A stretch of DNA of 64,000 nt from Cardiocondyla obscurior. Taxonomy: Eukaryota > Arthropoda > Insecta > Hymenoptera > Formicidae. Position numbers and translations under genes: made by a program. The stretch's first letter is position 1. Each line of letters starts with the position of its first letter. Positions 1-12,058 of the stretch are shown here, in pieces. The stretch covers positions 744,001 through 808,000 of the forward strand of contig NC_091880.1 in assembly GCF_019399895.1 (NCBI RefSeq), written 5' to 3'. A model generated the notes under the pieces. The model ran no database searches. It had not been told where the DNA came from and saw only the letters and a list, made by a program, of their open reading frames with translations.

Positions 1-3000
1 TTCCGGGTGACCGCGCGCAATACGAAAAAGAACAAAGTAACGCGGAAAGACTAATGAGGAGTAATGAAACGCGATTAAAGTGAAAGAAGCGACCGGTTGG
101 ATGCGGAAAATTGGAAGTATGCGAAAGAAATTTACGCCGACCGGCTATTTCACCCCCTAAAAAAAATGCTGTAATTATTGGCGGCTTTTTGTAAATTAAT
201 TTCTAAAATTAAAAAAAAAAAAATTTTCTCACATACGGTCTCGAGAAGATACATTAGAGTTTACGTGTAGACCTCGGTGTAGACGCATCTTTAACTGAAT
301 CTAGGTCTTATTATCGTTACACATGTAATTCACGCGCGCTTATGAAGGGTTAATAGTGTACTTTCGTCCTAATTCAATTTCGCTAACCTTACGCATAGTT
401 TGGAGCGACTTTTTTTTTTCCCCTCCCCGCTACCGGCGAAGGGATTACCAGTACATAATGCAGAAAATTTTCGCTTGAAATGCCGTTAGAGGCGATCGTA
501 TCTTCTCCGGCGAAACTCTCGAAGGTCGAATATACCGAGAACCCGGCCTCGTTACGAAGTTTCTCGTTACGAAGCACCTTCCAGTTCCGCCTTCGTGCGG
601 GGGTAAACTGTCGGATGGGGATAGGGGAGCGAGCGAGTTGCCGCGGATGAGCCCGGGACCCGAGATTGAATTCAGGGAAAATTAACGGATATTGTTTATA
701 AGTGGAATCCGCGCCGTGCAGACGCGCGCGCGCACGTTGCGGATTGACATTACTTGTAAGGGTGATTATCGGCATGTCGAGCCGGCCGATCCCGCTTCGT
801 CGGATCGCGAGAACGTCGGCTGCGTTCCTACCCGAATTTGCGCTCCAACCCCCGTAATCCCCGAGCGCGCATGGAAACCAGGTGATGGCGACGCTTTGAG
901 CACTCGCATATAATTACGTGTGACGAAGCAAAAGCCAGGGGTATTTCCAGACGAGGAAGGCACACCTTCCGAGGGCTGAATTCGCGTCACGCTTGGATTT
1001 GCACGGTGTCAATAGAAGCTTGCGGCATGTTACTGAGCTCTCGAGCGAGGAGGGAAAAAAAAAAAAAGAAATTAATGAAGTTTGTAATTAGTATTATTTT
1101 ACAAAATCTTTTCTTTTTTTGTTTGGATAGTTATACGTCGCGTTTTTGTGAATATATATGTACGATCTAAAATTAGATCCGATAAACGATTTTAGGAAAG
1201 TATGTAGTTTATGATGCGATCAACGCTCGTAAAGGATATTACCTCGTCGCCAAGTTAAAAATTTTTTTTTTTTAAATTATTAAAAATTATAGTCCCCGAG
1301 GGCCAATTAATTGTAAAATTACGAGCGCCTTTGCCGTACGTAATTTTGACAACAGTTAAAAATTTGCTATTTTATTTCCTTTTTTTCTTTTTTTTTTCGG
1401 AATATAAATTTTACTTCAAACAGACGTAATTCACGTTCTCCTTTCATTGCGCACGTGGGGAACGTGAATATATCATTTTCAAAGTCATACATTGGTGAGG
1501 GGAGAAAAAAAAAGGCCGACGGTTATCGAGATCAGTCCATTCTTTCATTGTCAATGGAGATTTCGTATTTACGAGGCATGAATTTTACAACTCGTTCACT
1601 GTAACACGATTATCCGAATTCCAGGCTCCGGCTGAGCCACCCCGACACATTCGCGGATTCGATACGCGCGCGTGTGTGCGCGCAGGTCACCTCTACTCGT
1701 TCTATTTCCTGGCATGCATAATGCACGTAGAGGCGAGTTTACATTGCCAATAGCGAATCGGAAAAGTTCCGCCAATATCAGACAGGAGACATTTTTCGAG
1801 CCGAAGCGTTTGTCGCCCGGCTCTTGAAAAATGTGTTGACGAGAAGTATTGTACAGGTTGCCGGGAAATTGTGGGGAAATTCCTTGGGCGAACGACGCGA
1901 GCGCGTATTCATTTATTTCAAAAGATATTCGCGGGCAACATTTTCAATTGCTCGCCGGATATGGAATCGGGTGGGCCTCCCCCTTCCGCGTCTGAATTGT
2001 ACTTAACGGCCGGAGTTAACAGCGAATTTTCGCAATACCGCGAAATTGATTTATTGCCGACGAATATTCCGCTAACCGTTCTCTATTCGCGCGTGGTCGC
2101 TTGTTTTAATTTCGCTATAAAGAACCGGCGCGCTTTAAACGATGTATGCTAACACCTGTATCTGCCTTTTTCCAGGCCAGCTATCCACCGCTATCCCATC
2201 CCTCCCGCCCCTCCCTGCTTTGAACCTCCCTAATGCTCGCAAATACGGGAACTCCCATACCGGGATTATTGTATTCGAGCGTGCAAAGGCGGGAACGTGG
2301 GCAAAAAAAAAAAGGCAAAAAGCGAACGACGGAAAAGAAGGAGAAGATGGCGGGAACGAGCGGGAACGAATGGAAACGTATTGCCGGCAGGAAATGAATT
2401 TTTACGATATTTACTTTAAAACTTTTTTTCCACCGCGGTCGTTATCCACTTCCGCGCCGCGAACCCTCGGCGGAAGAACCAAGATCCCCTCGCTCTTCGC
2501 GGACACCTCCAAACGTTGGGACAAATTATTTGCGATCGATTGATCCCCCGCTGTATAAGTATACAATTCACGCGCTAACAATGAAATCAAAAAATAATTT
2601 TTGACATTCCAAATTTTCCGTCGACTTCGGGACCCCATAGTATATTTAATGCTCTTTACTTTTAAAGTCGTGCTGTAAATCGATTACGTTTCGGAGAGAA
2701 AGATAGGCTCTTCATTTACGCAATTGACGATCGATTAAATCTTAACCGGAATCATCCGGTGCACGGTAACTATTGACCATACGAATTATCCTCTACAGCG
2801 CGTATGGTCTCTCCGATGGCCGGCGGAATAGTGCTGCGAAGCTCGCCGTCTAATTATCGTACGTGCCTAATTTCAAGGCACCGCGTTGAAATGTACTAAC
2901 CGTAACTAATGCGGATCGGTAAACGCTATTAATCCGCAGCTTGACTTCTGCTAATCAGCGGTTTGCCGCGCACCGGCGAACCGGCGTTTCATAGATACCG

Positions 3001-6000
3001 CAATATGAGAGATTCCCGGACGTGTGCAGACTGTCCGAATGTCGGAGCCCATTCATGTTCTACCGTAAAAGGATAATCTAAGAGAATGCAATTTGTTTCC
3101 TGAATTTTCTTCCATTAAAGGCTCGCCTTACCGCGGCTTTTTCGTCCGTTAAAATGCATTTAATACTGTATTAAAAGATAAACTTAACACGCGTAACGAT
3201 TTTCGCGAAATGAAATACGTATGAGACGACGTTTACGTATGAACATACGTTTCTCAAACTCTGGATATGAATGGTTGATAAATGAATAACGTTACGGAAC
3301 GGTAATATCCTTCCACCGCGGCTGTATGTGACGCTGACGTGATTTTCGTTCAATCGAGCTGTCATCGAAGATTTATCAATAGCGCGCGCCAAGCCTTATA
3401 GCGAACGGCATTCCCTTACTGTATTGATACAGTTTCGCGAATGATTATAGATTGGCGACGGTCGATTAGCAATTACCTAAGGATAATTCAAGATTCGCCA
3501 TGCTCGTCACGCAAGTCTTGTCATTATGACATCGATGACAACGTATAGTAATCGCCAATACCACGTTTGTACGATCTGGTTAATGTTGATTGACGCCCTA
3601 TGTACGCATACCGAGGATGCTCCTCATCGTGTACACACACAGGAAGTATCGGAGCCGAGAGGATATGCATCGAGCCATCAGGCCATAATTAAACCAACAC
3701 GTGCCATGACTGTTTGCCTCCGCATAGCCGGACAGCTTGCATGTAGTGCTATAAATGCAACTAATCAAATCTACGGCGGGACCTAAAGCAAAATCAATTT
3801 CGAAGCACGCGCAGAATATTTCTTGATTGTATATTGGAAACGGAAATTCGCATAAAATCAAACGGTCGATTTTACACGCGAGAACACGCGACCACGCTAC
3901 AACGTAATAATTCAACGCGGAACATTTCGGAGACTTTCCGGTGCATCGCGGTCGATATCGCGATCTAATTATAATTTCTGTTCAACGAATTAGTTTGTAT
4001 TGTTGTATATGTATTGTATATTATATTATATTAAAATAAATGTTTTTTAAGCATAATAATATTCTGTTTTTTTTTTTTTTTTTTTCTTTACGGTCAAATA
4101 TGTCGCAAAATTCGGTATATCCGACTAAATGTATTTACTATTACCGAGCTCAGTAAACCGTCGGCGATATTCCGTCTGTGAAAACAAAAGGCCGGCAAAG
4201 GTCGTCTCGATTCAGGAGAATACCACTTGTCCAGTAGGATAAACGACAAAGAGTCGGTCCCTCCCCCATCCTTCGCCGTCCCCGGCGTCGACGTTTACTA
4301 CTTCGGGGAATAATGTAACCCTGGCGCGCGGACCAAACGAGGAATCTGAAATTCTTATCCCTACCCTCTCCTCATCGGGCTCGTCTTGCCGAGGGGCCGC
4401 AAAAGGTGGAGGCGGATGGAGTGAGTCGAAAGTCAATAATCTTCAAGTAATCCGTCTTTCCGGTGAAAGCTATTTTCATTGTACTCTAGATTCGCGGCGA
4501 GTCGGGAAGAGAGGCGGGAGGGAGACAGTGCGTTAATCAACTAAAAGCCGGTAGTCTGGGTTTACACACCGCGTCTCAATAGACGCTATCGTCTCTACCT
4601 CGCATACCGATAACTCCACTTGGCGGAGATGCATACATAAGCGGAACGCGCGCGCGTAGTTGACTCGCACTTGATTCTGTAATCAGCCCGCGCGTTGAGC
4701 GATAGCCCATATTTACTTATTGCGTGTCATCGATCATTCAAGATCCCGGACGATAGAACCTTGCGTGTCGCAGGAACGCGACAAAGCGAACTCATATCGT
4801 CGCACCACGGATTAAGCGGCGGTTTATAATCGCGATTTGTCGTCACGTCGCAACAACGCGAGAAAGCCTAGATTAAAATAACGCTTACAAAATGCGCAAT
4901 GGGGAAAATATATATATTTTTCTTCTTTTTTTTTTTCTTTTTTTTTCCGTCTATTGACATTTATCTCTCGCAAGAGTCTTTCGAAAAAAATCCCACGCGA
5001 GTGTGTACAGTCGCGATTAACGCGCGTGCAAATTGCGAGCTCGCCGTCAGCCGGTCGCAATTCGCAAATGGATAAAAAATCGTTGAACGAGCGTTAAGGG
5101 ATAATCGACTTCCGGCGGACAGTTACGGCCTGTCGCATTCACAAAGGAGCGTGTAAATGCGCCGGACGGGGAATAGTTACGATTGCGATAGCGTGCAGCG
5201 GCACAGAAGATACGATTCCGCGCGGATATCTATGTAGAAAGAGGAGCGACGTATCGAGGTGGAAACACGACGGCAAGAGCGAGGAGCGAGGGAAAACATT
5301 GTGCACGCTGCCGTAACTTCGCGTCACGGCCGGTGAGCTTCATCGATCACCGGCCAACTCAATTTGTCTCCATTGATACCAATCTGCTGAGCAAGCTCGG
5401 CCACTCTGTATACCTCTTTCGCTTCCTCTCTTCCTCTCCCGCTTGCCCTCCAACCCTCCTGCCATCGGCTAAAATCTCACTATCGCGGGAGGACGTAACG
5501 TGTGCTAAACGCGCGCGGGGAAGCCTTCACATAATGCACGACGGAGAATCCATGATACCTTTCGTTCAGCCTATTTTACTCGCAAACGTCGCCCGTATTC
5601 GTCTTTAACGCGCTCGTCTATTTTGCAAAATGTGAAATTGCAGATTTTGTCCGCAGCAGTTACGCGGGAATTAACGATTTACGCGCGACTGCCTCGCCGA
5701 TTCTGAATTCATCATTCGCGCGCGGTCGCGAATAATGTCGCGCAAAAGTTACGTGTATAGCGATCGCACGCACGCGGATGATGGACGGGACGATTGTGCG
5801 GGAAGTTGCGCGGACGTCGCGGAGGTAATCAACCGACTAACTACGTCGGCGCTGACTCAGGCACGTTGCAAACATCGTGCCTGGTGTTAATCAACATAAT
5901 TAAACTATCCCCCTTTCCTTTCTCCCCCCCGCGGTGGTGGCAAATCCGATGGTTCCTCACGCTAGAGCTCCGTTCGAACAGTTTCGGTCCGCGAGTCGTA

Positions 6001-6285
6001 GACACCTTGGATCGGTAGGCATCCCGGGCTTTGCCGCGAGCTGGTGGGTGTGGGCGCATACAGAGATACGTGCGATGTACGGGCGTAAGAGGAGCCGAGC
6101 AACGAGACCGTGTCGAACGAGCCGTGGGGGATGGAAAGCGGGAAAGCGAGGCGGGGGAGGGCCGGTACAGACACGGTACGAAACGGGTTTCTATCAAATT
6201 ATAAGTTGTCACACGGATGACGACGCAGCGCAGCCGAGCTGACTCCAGGCTTAGCTTTCCCAGTTAACGCCGCCGCCAATCAGAC
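1..6285. other. Gene-free stretch
   Basis: No supported gene. CpG-rich unique-looking sequence alternates with AT-rich patches (about 1030-1430, 3990-4085). A GC-rich block lies at about 5600-6260. A TTTTTCCAG acceptor-like site at about 2166-2176 precedes a 130-codon frame with no recognisable content and no matching donor. Confidence 0.6.
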
Positions 6286-6530
6286 CCGCCTCCAACCTCC
6301 TCCCTTTTCATCCTTTCGTCCTGCAACCCTAACTCGCGCCTCTCTGTTCGTTTCTCTGTCCTTCTCACTTTTTCCTCATTCTCCCTATCTCTTGCCGCTT
6401 CTCTTTATCTTCCTCCGGCCCTATCGTTCCCCGTGTCCATCCCTCTTTGTTTCACCCCCATCGTTTTGCCGCTTCTCCGCCATTCAGCTCACTTCCCCCT
6501 TTTTCCGCCATTCTCTCGTTTATCTCGGCG
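6286..6530 (+). repeat. Polypyrimidine tract of about 240 bp
   Basis: The plus strand is overwhelmingly C and T (for example CTCTCTGTTCGTTTCTCTGT), with short interruptions. Such strand-asymmetric DNA can form triplex or unusual structures and may be a promoter-associated tract. No gene was found next to it. Confidence 0.7.
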
Positions 6531-6790
6531 CTTCGTACCGTAGGTCTTTCCGCTTCTTGAGCGCTCGCATGGAAGGAAGCAAGAACTCCACTCGTAGGCA
6601 CATTGCAGCTGGCGGACTCGGCATTTGCATGCGAGGAATTTATAATTGGGCAATGTTTATCTTATGCCAGTGGAACTACCATCGCTGTAACTACGTCGAG
6701 CCGGGGAAAAGATAGCCCCGGCCCGGTTGGCTCGTTAGTCTGTTGGATAAATCGGCACGCAAACGAGTCGACGCGAGGCGGCAAACGCGA

Positions 6791-6817
6791 CTCTCTCTCT
6801 CTCTCTTTCTCTCTTTT
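6791..6817 (+). repeat. CT microsatellite
   Basis: A run of CT dinucleotides with two TT interruptions. Confidence 0.85.
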
Positions 6818-8943
6818 CCAAACGAAGAAAGTCCACGAACAATTTCTTGTATCATTATACTACACAAAAGTAAATTGCGTAATTTGATTTGAGTTATTTT
6901 CATTTAAAAGGCGATTTCACGACGTCGAAGACATAAATTGTATTAAATGAAGTTATTATTAGCTCCCTTCGACTTTATAAATTTTTTTTCAATAAAATAT
7001 TTAGTTTCTTTTACTATTTTATAACACATTTATGACGTTCTTTTATAAATCTTTATAACCAAACTATTTCAATTTTTATTACTTTAATTTAAAAAAGTGT
7101 TAAAAATCGTTTGATTTTTACTTGCGCTGATAATTTCGCGTATTGACAGTAAAATATTAAACGCAGTCGGATCGCGTGGGAATAAAGCTATAAAAAGTCT
7201 CCGGTGCCTATCAAATTGCCAAAAGTATTTTTAGGCTGTCTTCCAAGGTGAAGTTGCGAATGAGGCTCGCCACGGCTTGGCAGTCTTTCCGTTCTGCGTG
7301 AGTCCCCGTGCTGGGGGCGAAAAGATATCGCAATATTATACGATGATAATGGGGCCCGCTCAATAACATCGCGAAGAGTAATAGCAGCGGCATTGTGCTT
7401 AATGGCTATGGTATTCTAGGAGGGAATCGAAGCTCCGGTTTATCGTGGCTGGTAGGCGTTAGGGTTTCTCAGTGACGAATAGTCATGTCAAGTCAGTCCT
7501 CGCAGGTTGCCCTTCCGCTTCGCGAAGTGTTACGACCCCAACGAGAGTTGTAATGAGACAAATTGACAGTAGAAAAGATTTTTGATTCCGCACTTCGACA
7601 TAAACGAAAGAAGCAACACGGCGCCATGAAACATTGTGCAATAATTGTAAAAATATTACGAGCGGCATAAAAACTTTTAATTACGACAATATCCGTAAAA
7701 TGGATATTTATAAAGTCGACTTATTATTTTACTTCTACGTATCTAAAGTACGATAAAATATATTGTTGAAGCAAATAAACTGTTATAACTAGCAGAAAGA
7801 AAATGTCAAATGTAATAAATGCATTATCAAGATTAATATGTTTCCTAAACTTTAGAATAAAGAATCTTTTTTTTTCCCTTCTTTTTTTATATTACAATTT
7901 CTTTTTCTCTCAGCACGATAAAAGAAATAGGCTATCAGTTGAAAGCAAAAACAGATATCACGACCGAAGGAGAATGACAAGTACATCTGAAGCACGTGAT
8001 TTAATGCCTTTGATTCTCCGATATTTTAAAACAAATATCCTCATTTCTTTTTTACAAACCTTTTTATTTGTACACGTTTTTTTCTTTTCCTTTTCTCGCG
8101 CACACCATCATAGATTCAACTCGAATAATTTCCAACGGATTTCCATAAAAGCTTGCTCACGATTTATTATAAACGCATTATGCTTCCCGACGATGGCCCT
8201 TACCCTAACCCTAAGTATCAGCTCTCCTCGCGGGAAAGGAACCACGTTAGATTCGCGCTCCCATCCTTTCAAAGAGGATTTCTTTTCGAACTTACGCCCC
8301 CCGGACGAATTTGAGCCCCGACGACAACGAGGCTTGAGTTCTTTTGCGACAGATTCGTGAACGTATTTATGCTGGATAATCACTCAAGAGAAGATTTCCC
8401 TTATCGTCGTGGGGATTAATGACGGTGTACCGAAACACCCCAAGGGCTGCCTTTGAAAACGTAATATATTATTACGTCAGCACGCTTTGTAATCTCGATA
8501 ACAATATCAATGAGCTTAAAGTACGCAGCAATACGATTGAAACAAAAATGCTGACGCAATAGTGTAAAGATAACGACATTAGTGTACAGATTTTCGCCAG
8601 CGGTTTACCCCTCGTAGAAAGTAAATTAATCTCTCTCGTATTAAATAATTACTCCAAACTATTGACTAGCGGTACCGAATGATTTGTTAATCAAATCGAT
8701 CGCTTGCGATATAGATCACGCGGCGTCAGTTAACGTCAAAAGCCGAAAGACGCTTCGTGTCCGGTTGATCGCGGGATGCGGTGCCCGAGTTGGCGCGCTG
8801 CGACGCGTCGAAGAGTTACAAGTTGCCAGCTAATGTTTGCAATTTGCCCGAGCGTGGTGGATCTCACCGGCGAGCAAACCGGGCGACCGATGCGGAAGGA
8901 TTCCTAAAGCATCACCCGGGAAACACGGTGAGCGTACTCTCCA
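6818..8943. other. Gene-free stretch
   Basis: AT-rich from about 6900 to 7150 and 7680 to 8050, otherwise mixed. The 185-codon frame at 7803-8360 on the plus strand is low-complexity (phenylalanine-rich from T runs) and I do not treat it as a gene. Confidence 0.6.
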
Positions 8944-9048
8944 GCCGCCGCCGCCGCCGTCATTCTCGCAGCTATAACGGATAGCGCCAGCCAGCAGCCG
9001 CAGCAGTAGCAGCAGCAGTAGCACCCTGCACCAACCAGCACGCCGCAT
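8830..9048 (-). other. Low-confidence ORF with signal-peptide-like start, 72 aa
   Basis: From the ATG at 9048 the frame reads MRRAGWCRVLLLLLLRLLAG, then a short cysteine-containing stretch and five glycines, and stops at 8830. A positively charged start followed by a leucine core and small residues is what a signal peptide looks like. However, the leucines and glycines come straight from the CTG and GGC repeats, and the rest resembles nothing I know. No convincing splice acceptor or promoter precedes it. It could be a first coding exon or simply a repeat artefact. Confidence 0.12.
8944..9022 (+). repeat. GCC and CAG trinucleotide repeat patch
   Basis: A GCC run (8944-8960) is followed after 30 bp by a CAG/TAG-type run (8992-9022). 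Read on the minus strand the CAG part gives CTG codons for leucine and the GCC part gives GGC codons for glycine. Confidence 0.8.
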
Positions 9049-9267
9049 CAAGTATCACTCTATTTACCCGTCAAATATTTGTGCTTTTACCGTGGAGCGC
9101 CGTATCCGAAGACCCTCTCTTTTCTCCTCTCCCTCGCTTCTCCTCTTAGCTATCCACTCTATCCTCTAGTGCCACTTTGTATACAGCGAGCACTGTCGGT
9201 GCTGAATTTCCCTAACGAAAACTTGCCGAAAATTTGCAATTCGTAAAGCGGCATGGTGAAAGAACAG

Positions 9268-9299
9268 CGAGAGAGAGAGAGAAGGAGAAAGAGAGAAGG
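9268..9299 (+). repeat. GA microsatellite
   Basis: An imperfect GA run with GAAA interruptions, next to purine-rich sequence. Confidence 0.8.
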
Positions 9300-11176
9300 T
9301 AACAGTGGGCCCTTACTTGCCGCGCAGGCGAAGAGACAACAAAAACTTCGAAATGATAACTTTATTTCATTTCGACGTGGAAAGCCGAGAGCTTCGTTAG
9401 ACGTTTGAAAAGAAGCTAGGAGAAAGACGCGGAAGTATATTTGTTCATTTATGTGTTTCGGTTCTCTACAATTTTTCAAAAGTATATATTAGAGTACTCT
9501 CGCTTTTAGGCACAGTATTAAGGGTGGAAAATTAAAAAAGGGTACAAAAAAGTAGAATTAAATATGCGTTCATGAAAAAAAATTAATTATAAATTTCAAA
9601 AGCAACGTGTTATATACGTGTGATATAACTACGATAAGTTCATCGTAAAAAATAAAATATACCCAAATATTAAAAAAAAAAAGAAATATTACACTAAAAA
9701 AAAAATTATTATATGCACGCAGTACAAGATTCCTCTACATATAAGAATATTATATTTAATTAATTTTTCTCTTGATTTAACATGAATCCTTTTGAGATCA
9801 TATACAATAGTAAAATCCTCTGAGATTTAAAAAATTCCACATAATCAAAATAAAATTTTTTTTTTTTTAGTTTAAAAACTACAAAAGCGCGCGTTATTTA
9901 CTCTCAGTTTTACGTTAAAAAATATAAAAAAAATTTTTGCGAGATTATCGTAAACGATAGCACCCGAAATAGATAGCGGAATAGAACAAAGGACTCGTAG
10001 CATTTGCCAAAAATAAAGGTTCTTCTAGGAAACGGAAAAATGACGACGGCAACATCAAGGTGCTCGTAGGCTGGTCACGAATGTGACGCACGAGCGAGTA
10101 CCGCATGGCCGTCCTTATTTCTTTCTCATCTCTTCTCTTTCGGCCCCTTCGGCCGGTCACTCCTGGGAATCCTAATATCTACGTTTGACGTCATGCCAAA
10201 TACTAACACTTACTCGTCTAGAATAAGGCAACGGGTGACGGCAGCGAACGGTCGAGATCGGAAAGGAAGAAAAATAACAGTCGCCGGATACGGACGTCCA
10301 GAATTTCTCTGACGACGTATTGTACCTTACACGCTCGTCCGAAACGGCCGTCATTAAACAACCGGGGTAATAACCATAATTCCGCTTTCGACTAAGGCCA
10401 TATTCGACGAGTGCAAGTCGTGCGCGTTGCTCATCGATCTCGCGCGATGAATTTAAACTCGGAGGGATAACGTCGTGGGAGGCGCATTACGTATGTTAGC
10501 GACAACTATCGACCGACGAAAGCGAAGCTCGGCTGCCAATGTAAACCTTCTAATCTTGAACGGAAAATTCGCTATTTGTTGTCGCGACTCGCCTTGCCAC
10601 GCGCCGTCCAATTGTCGAGAATAATCAAAGCCGATCCGTCGATAGAAACCCCCCGACGAGCGACACGTCGATTCGAGCGCGTTACTTTTCACGGCACGAA
10701 GGTGCATCTCTCTGTAAAATCGGCGTAGAGTTTGTACTTTCCGAATTCTGTCCGGTCGGATGATCACGATGGAAATCAGAATGATTGGGAGCATGGCAGC
10801 CGTGTTATGATGGCCAGGTACGGACAGACGGAAGACTCGAATGCGGACCCACCGATTTGAATACGTAACTGGCCGGATATAAACGAGCCTATGAATAAAA
10901 TTTAAATTCCAATCACAGTGACCGAACAATGCAACAATATGTGCGGTCGCACGGTAACAATTGCGCAGTATTTGCGATTATAAATATATTTGTTCCAGAT
11001 AGGTATTGGGCGGCGTTAATAATTTTATAGTAAAAATCCTCTAATATCATAGAAAATAAAAGATTAATCTTGATATTGGAAATATAAAAAGTTTTAGCAT
11101 TAATTTCAACATAAATATCAATAGACGATATATCAGTAATATTTAATAAAATGTAGGAAATTTGAATCGACGCCTA
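9300..11176. other. Gene-free stretch
   Basis: A strongly AT-rich island (about 9480-9950) is followed by a CpG-rich block (about 10000-10930) whose minus strand has a 158-codon frame without recognisable domains. AT-rich again from 10960. Confidence 0.6.
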
Positions 11177-11254
11177 CACCCAGAGAAAAATATAGTTTAG
11201 ATAATTAACAAAAAAAAAGATTAAAAAAGATTTGCAAGGTTTTAATTGCGACTG
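11177..11254 (+). mobile_element. MITE-like fragment
   Basis: It starts CACCCAGAGAAAAATATAG right after TA (11175-11176), the same terminus as at 48661. It ends with AAGGTTTTAATTGCGACTG, a motif also found at 12041, 41771 and 42222. Only 78 bp, so it is internally deleted. Confidence 0.6.
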
Positions 11255-12014
11255 CATAATAGAATCTATAAAAAAAAAGCCAGAAAATTAATATCTTTAA
11301 CGTTTTAAGATATGCAAAATATAACGGTGTGTCTTAATTCGTTTCTATCGTCAATCTGTCAATTAAATGACTCGCGGTTATTGACGCGAATATTTAAAAC
11401 CTTTCTTCATGTTCGCGCTCCTTTCGACGACGAGCTGCTTCGTTAACCCGTCGCCAAGCCTGAAAATAATTTCAGCAGAGAATTTCATCAGACGGAGGGT
11501 AAAGTAGCCCTTGTAACGTCTAGCAAGCAGCTTAACGTTCGTTTAGGTGTGCATGTATACGTACGGATGGGCAGTTTAGTGGTTGTCGTTGACGAAATAT
11601 ATTACTTTCGTTATTGTCTGTCTCGAAGCAATATTAACAACGGGTATGAGAGTCCTATTCTCCTCCCTGCGAACCGTTTTAATTAATCCACAACGAATTA
11701 ACGGTTAAAACAGCACGGCATGCCGCGTGTATTATCTTATCTTATCGAATTTTCTCGTTTTACACAGTTTACCTTTCTAAATTATATTTTAGCCTAGGAC
11801 TTGCTTAGTTATAAATAATGCACCAGTTTCCTTCGCTCGCTTGAAAATCTCTCATCTTATTTTAACACGTTTATCATTCTTTATAAAAAAGTGTTTTAAC
11901 GTGCAAGAGTTTTTTTTTGTGAAATTATAAATTAACGTTTATTACGATAAAAAATAAAATTTTATCTGTTTATACGAAGTCTCTTAGAATTCATTAATTT
12001 ATCAGAACCTCATG

Positions 12015-12058
12015 CACCCAGATAAAAATATAATAGAAAAAGGTTTGAATTGCGACTG
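12015..12058 (+). mobile_element. Minimal MITE-like fragment, 44 bp
   Basis: CACCCAGATAAAAATATAAT is followed almost at once by AAGGTTTGAATTGCGACTG. It has the same start and end motifs as the 11177 copy with nearly all of the middle missing. Confidence 0.55.

Noticed and set aside
2142..2543. Acceptor-like CTTTTTCCAG followed by a 133-codon frame
   Set aside because: No donor, no recognisable protein content, and a charged low-complexity middle (KKKRQKANDGKEGEDG) from A/G-rich DNA.
2775..2809. 9-bp perfect inverted repeat GACCATACG/CGTATGGTC
   Set aside because: About five such 9-bp repeats with loops up to 20 nt are expected by chance in a window of this size.
5328..5355. 9-bp inverted repeat GGCCGGTGA/TCACCGGCC
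   Set aside because: Same chance argument, and there is no terminator role to consider in a eukaryote.
8195..8214. CCCTAACCCTAA, reminiscent of insect telomere repeats
   Set aside because: Only two imperfect units with the wrong period for TTAGG; not a telomeric tract.
7803..8360. Longest reading frame in the window, 185 codons, plus strand
   Set aside because: Rich in F, L, S and R from T-runs and mixed DNA, with no domain, splice context or promoter. A frame of this length is expected by chance in 64 kb.
10453..10929. 158-codon minus-strand frame
   Set aside because: No recognisable domain or motif, arginine-heavy composition, no splice or promoter signals beyond chance.
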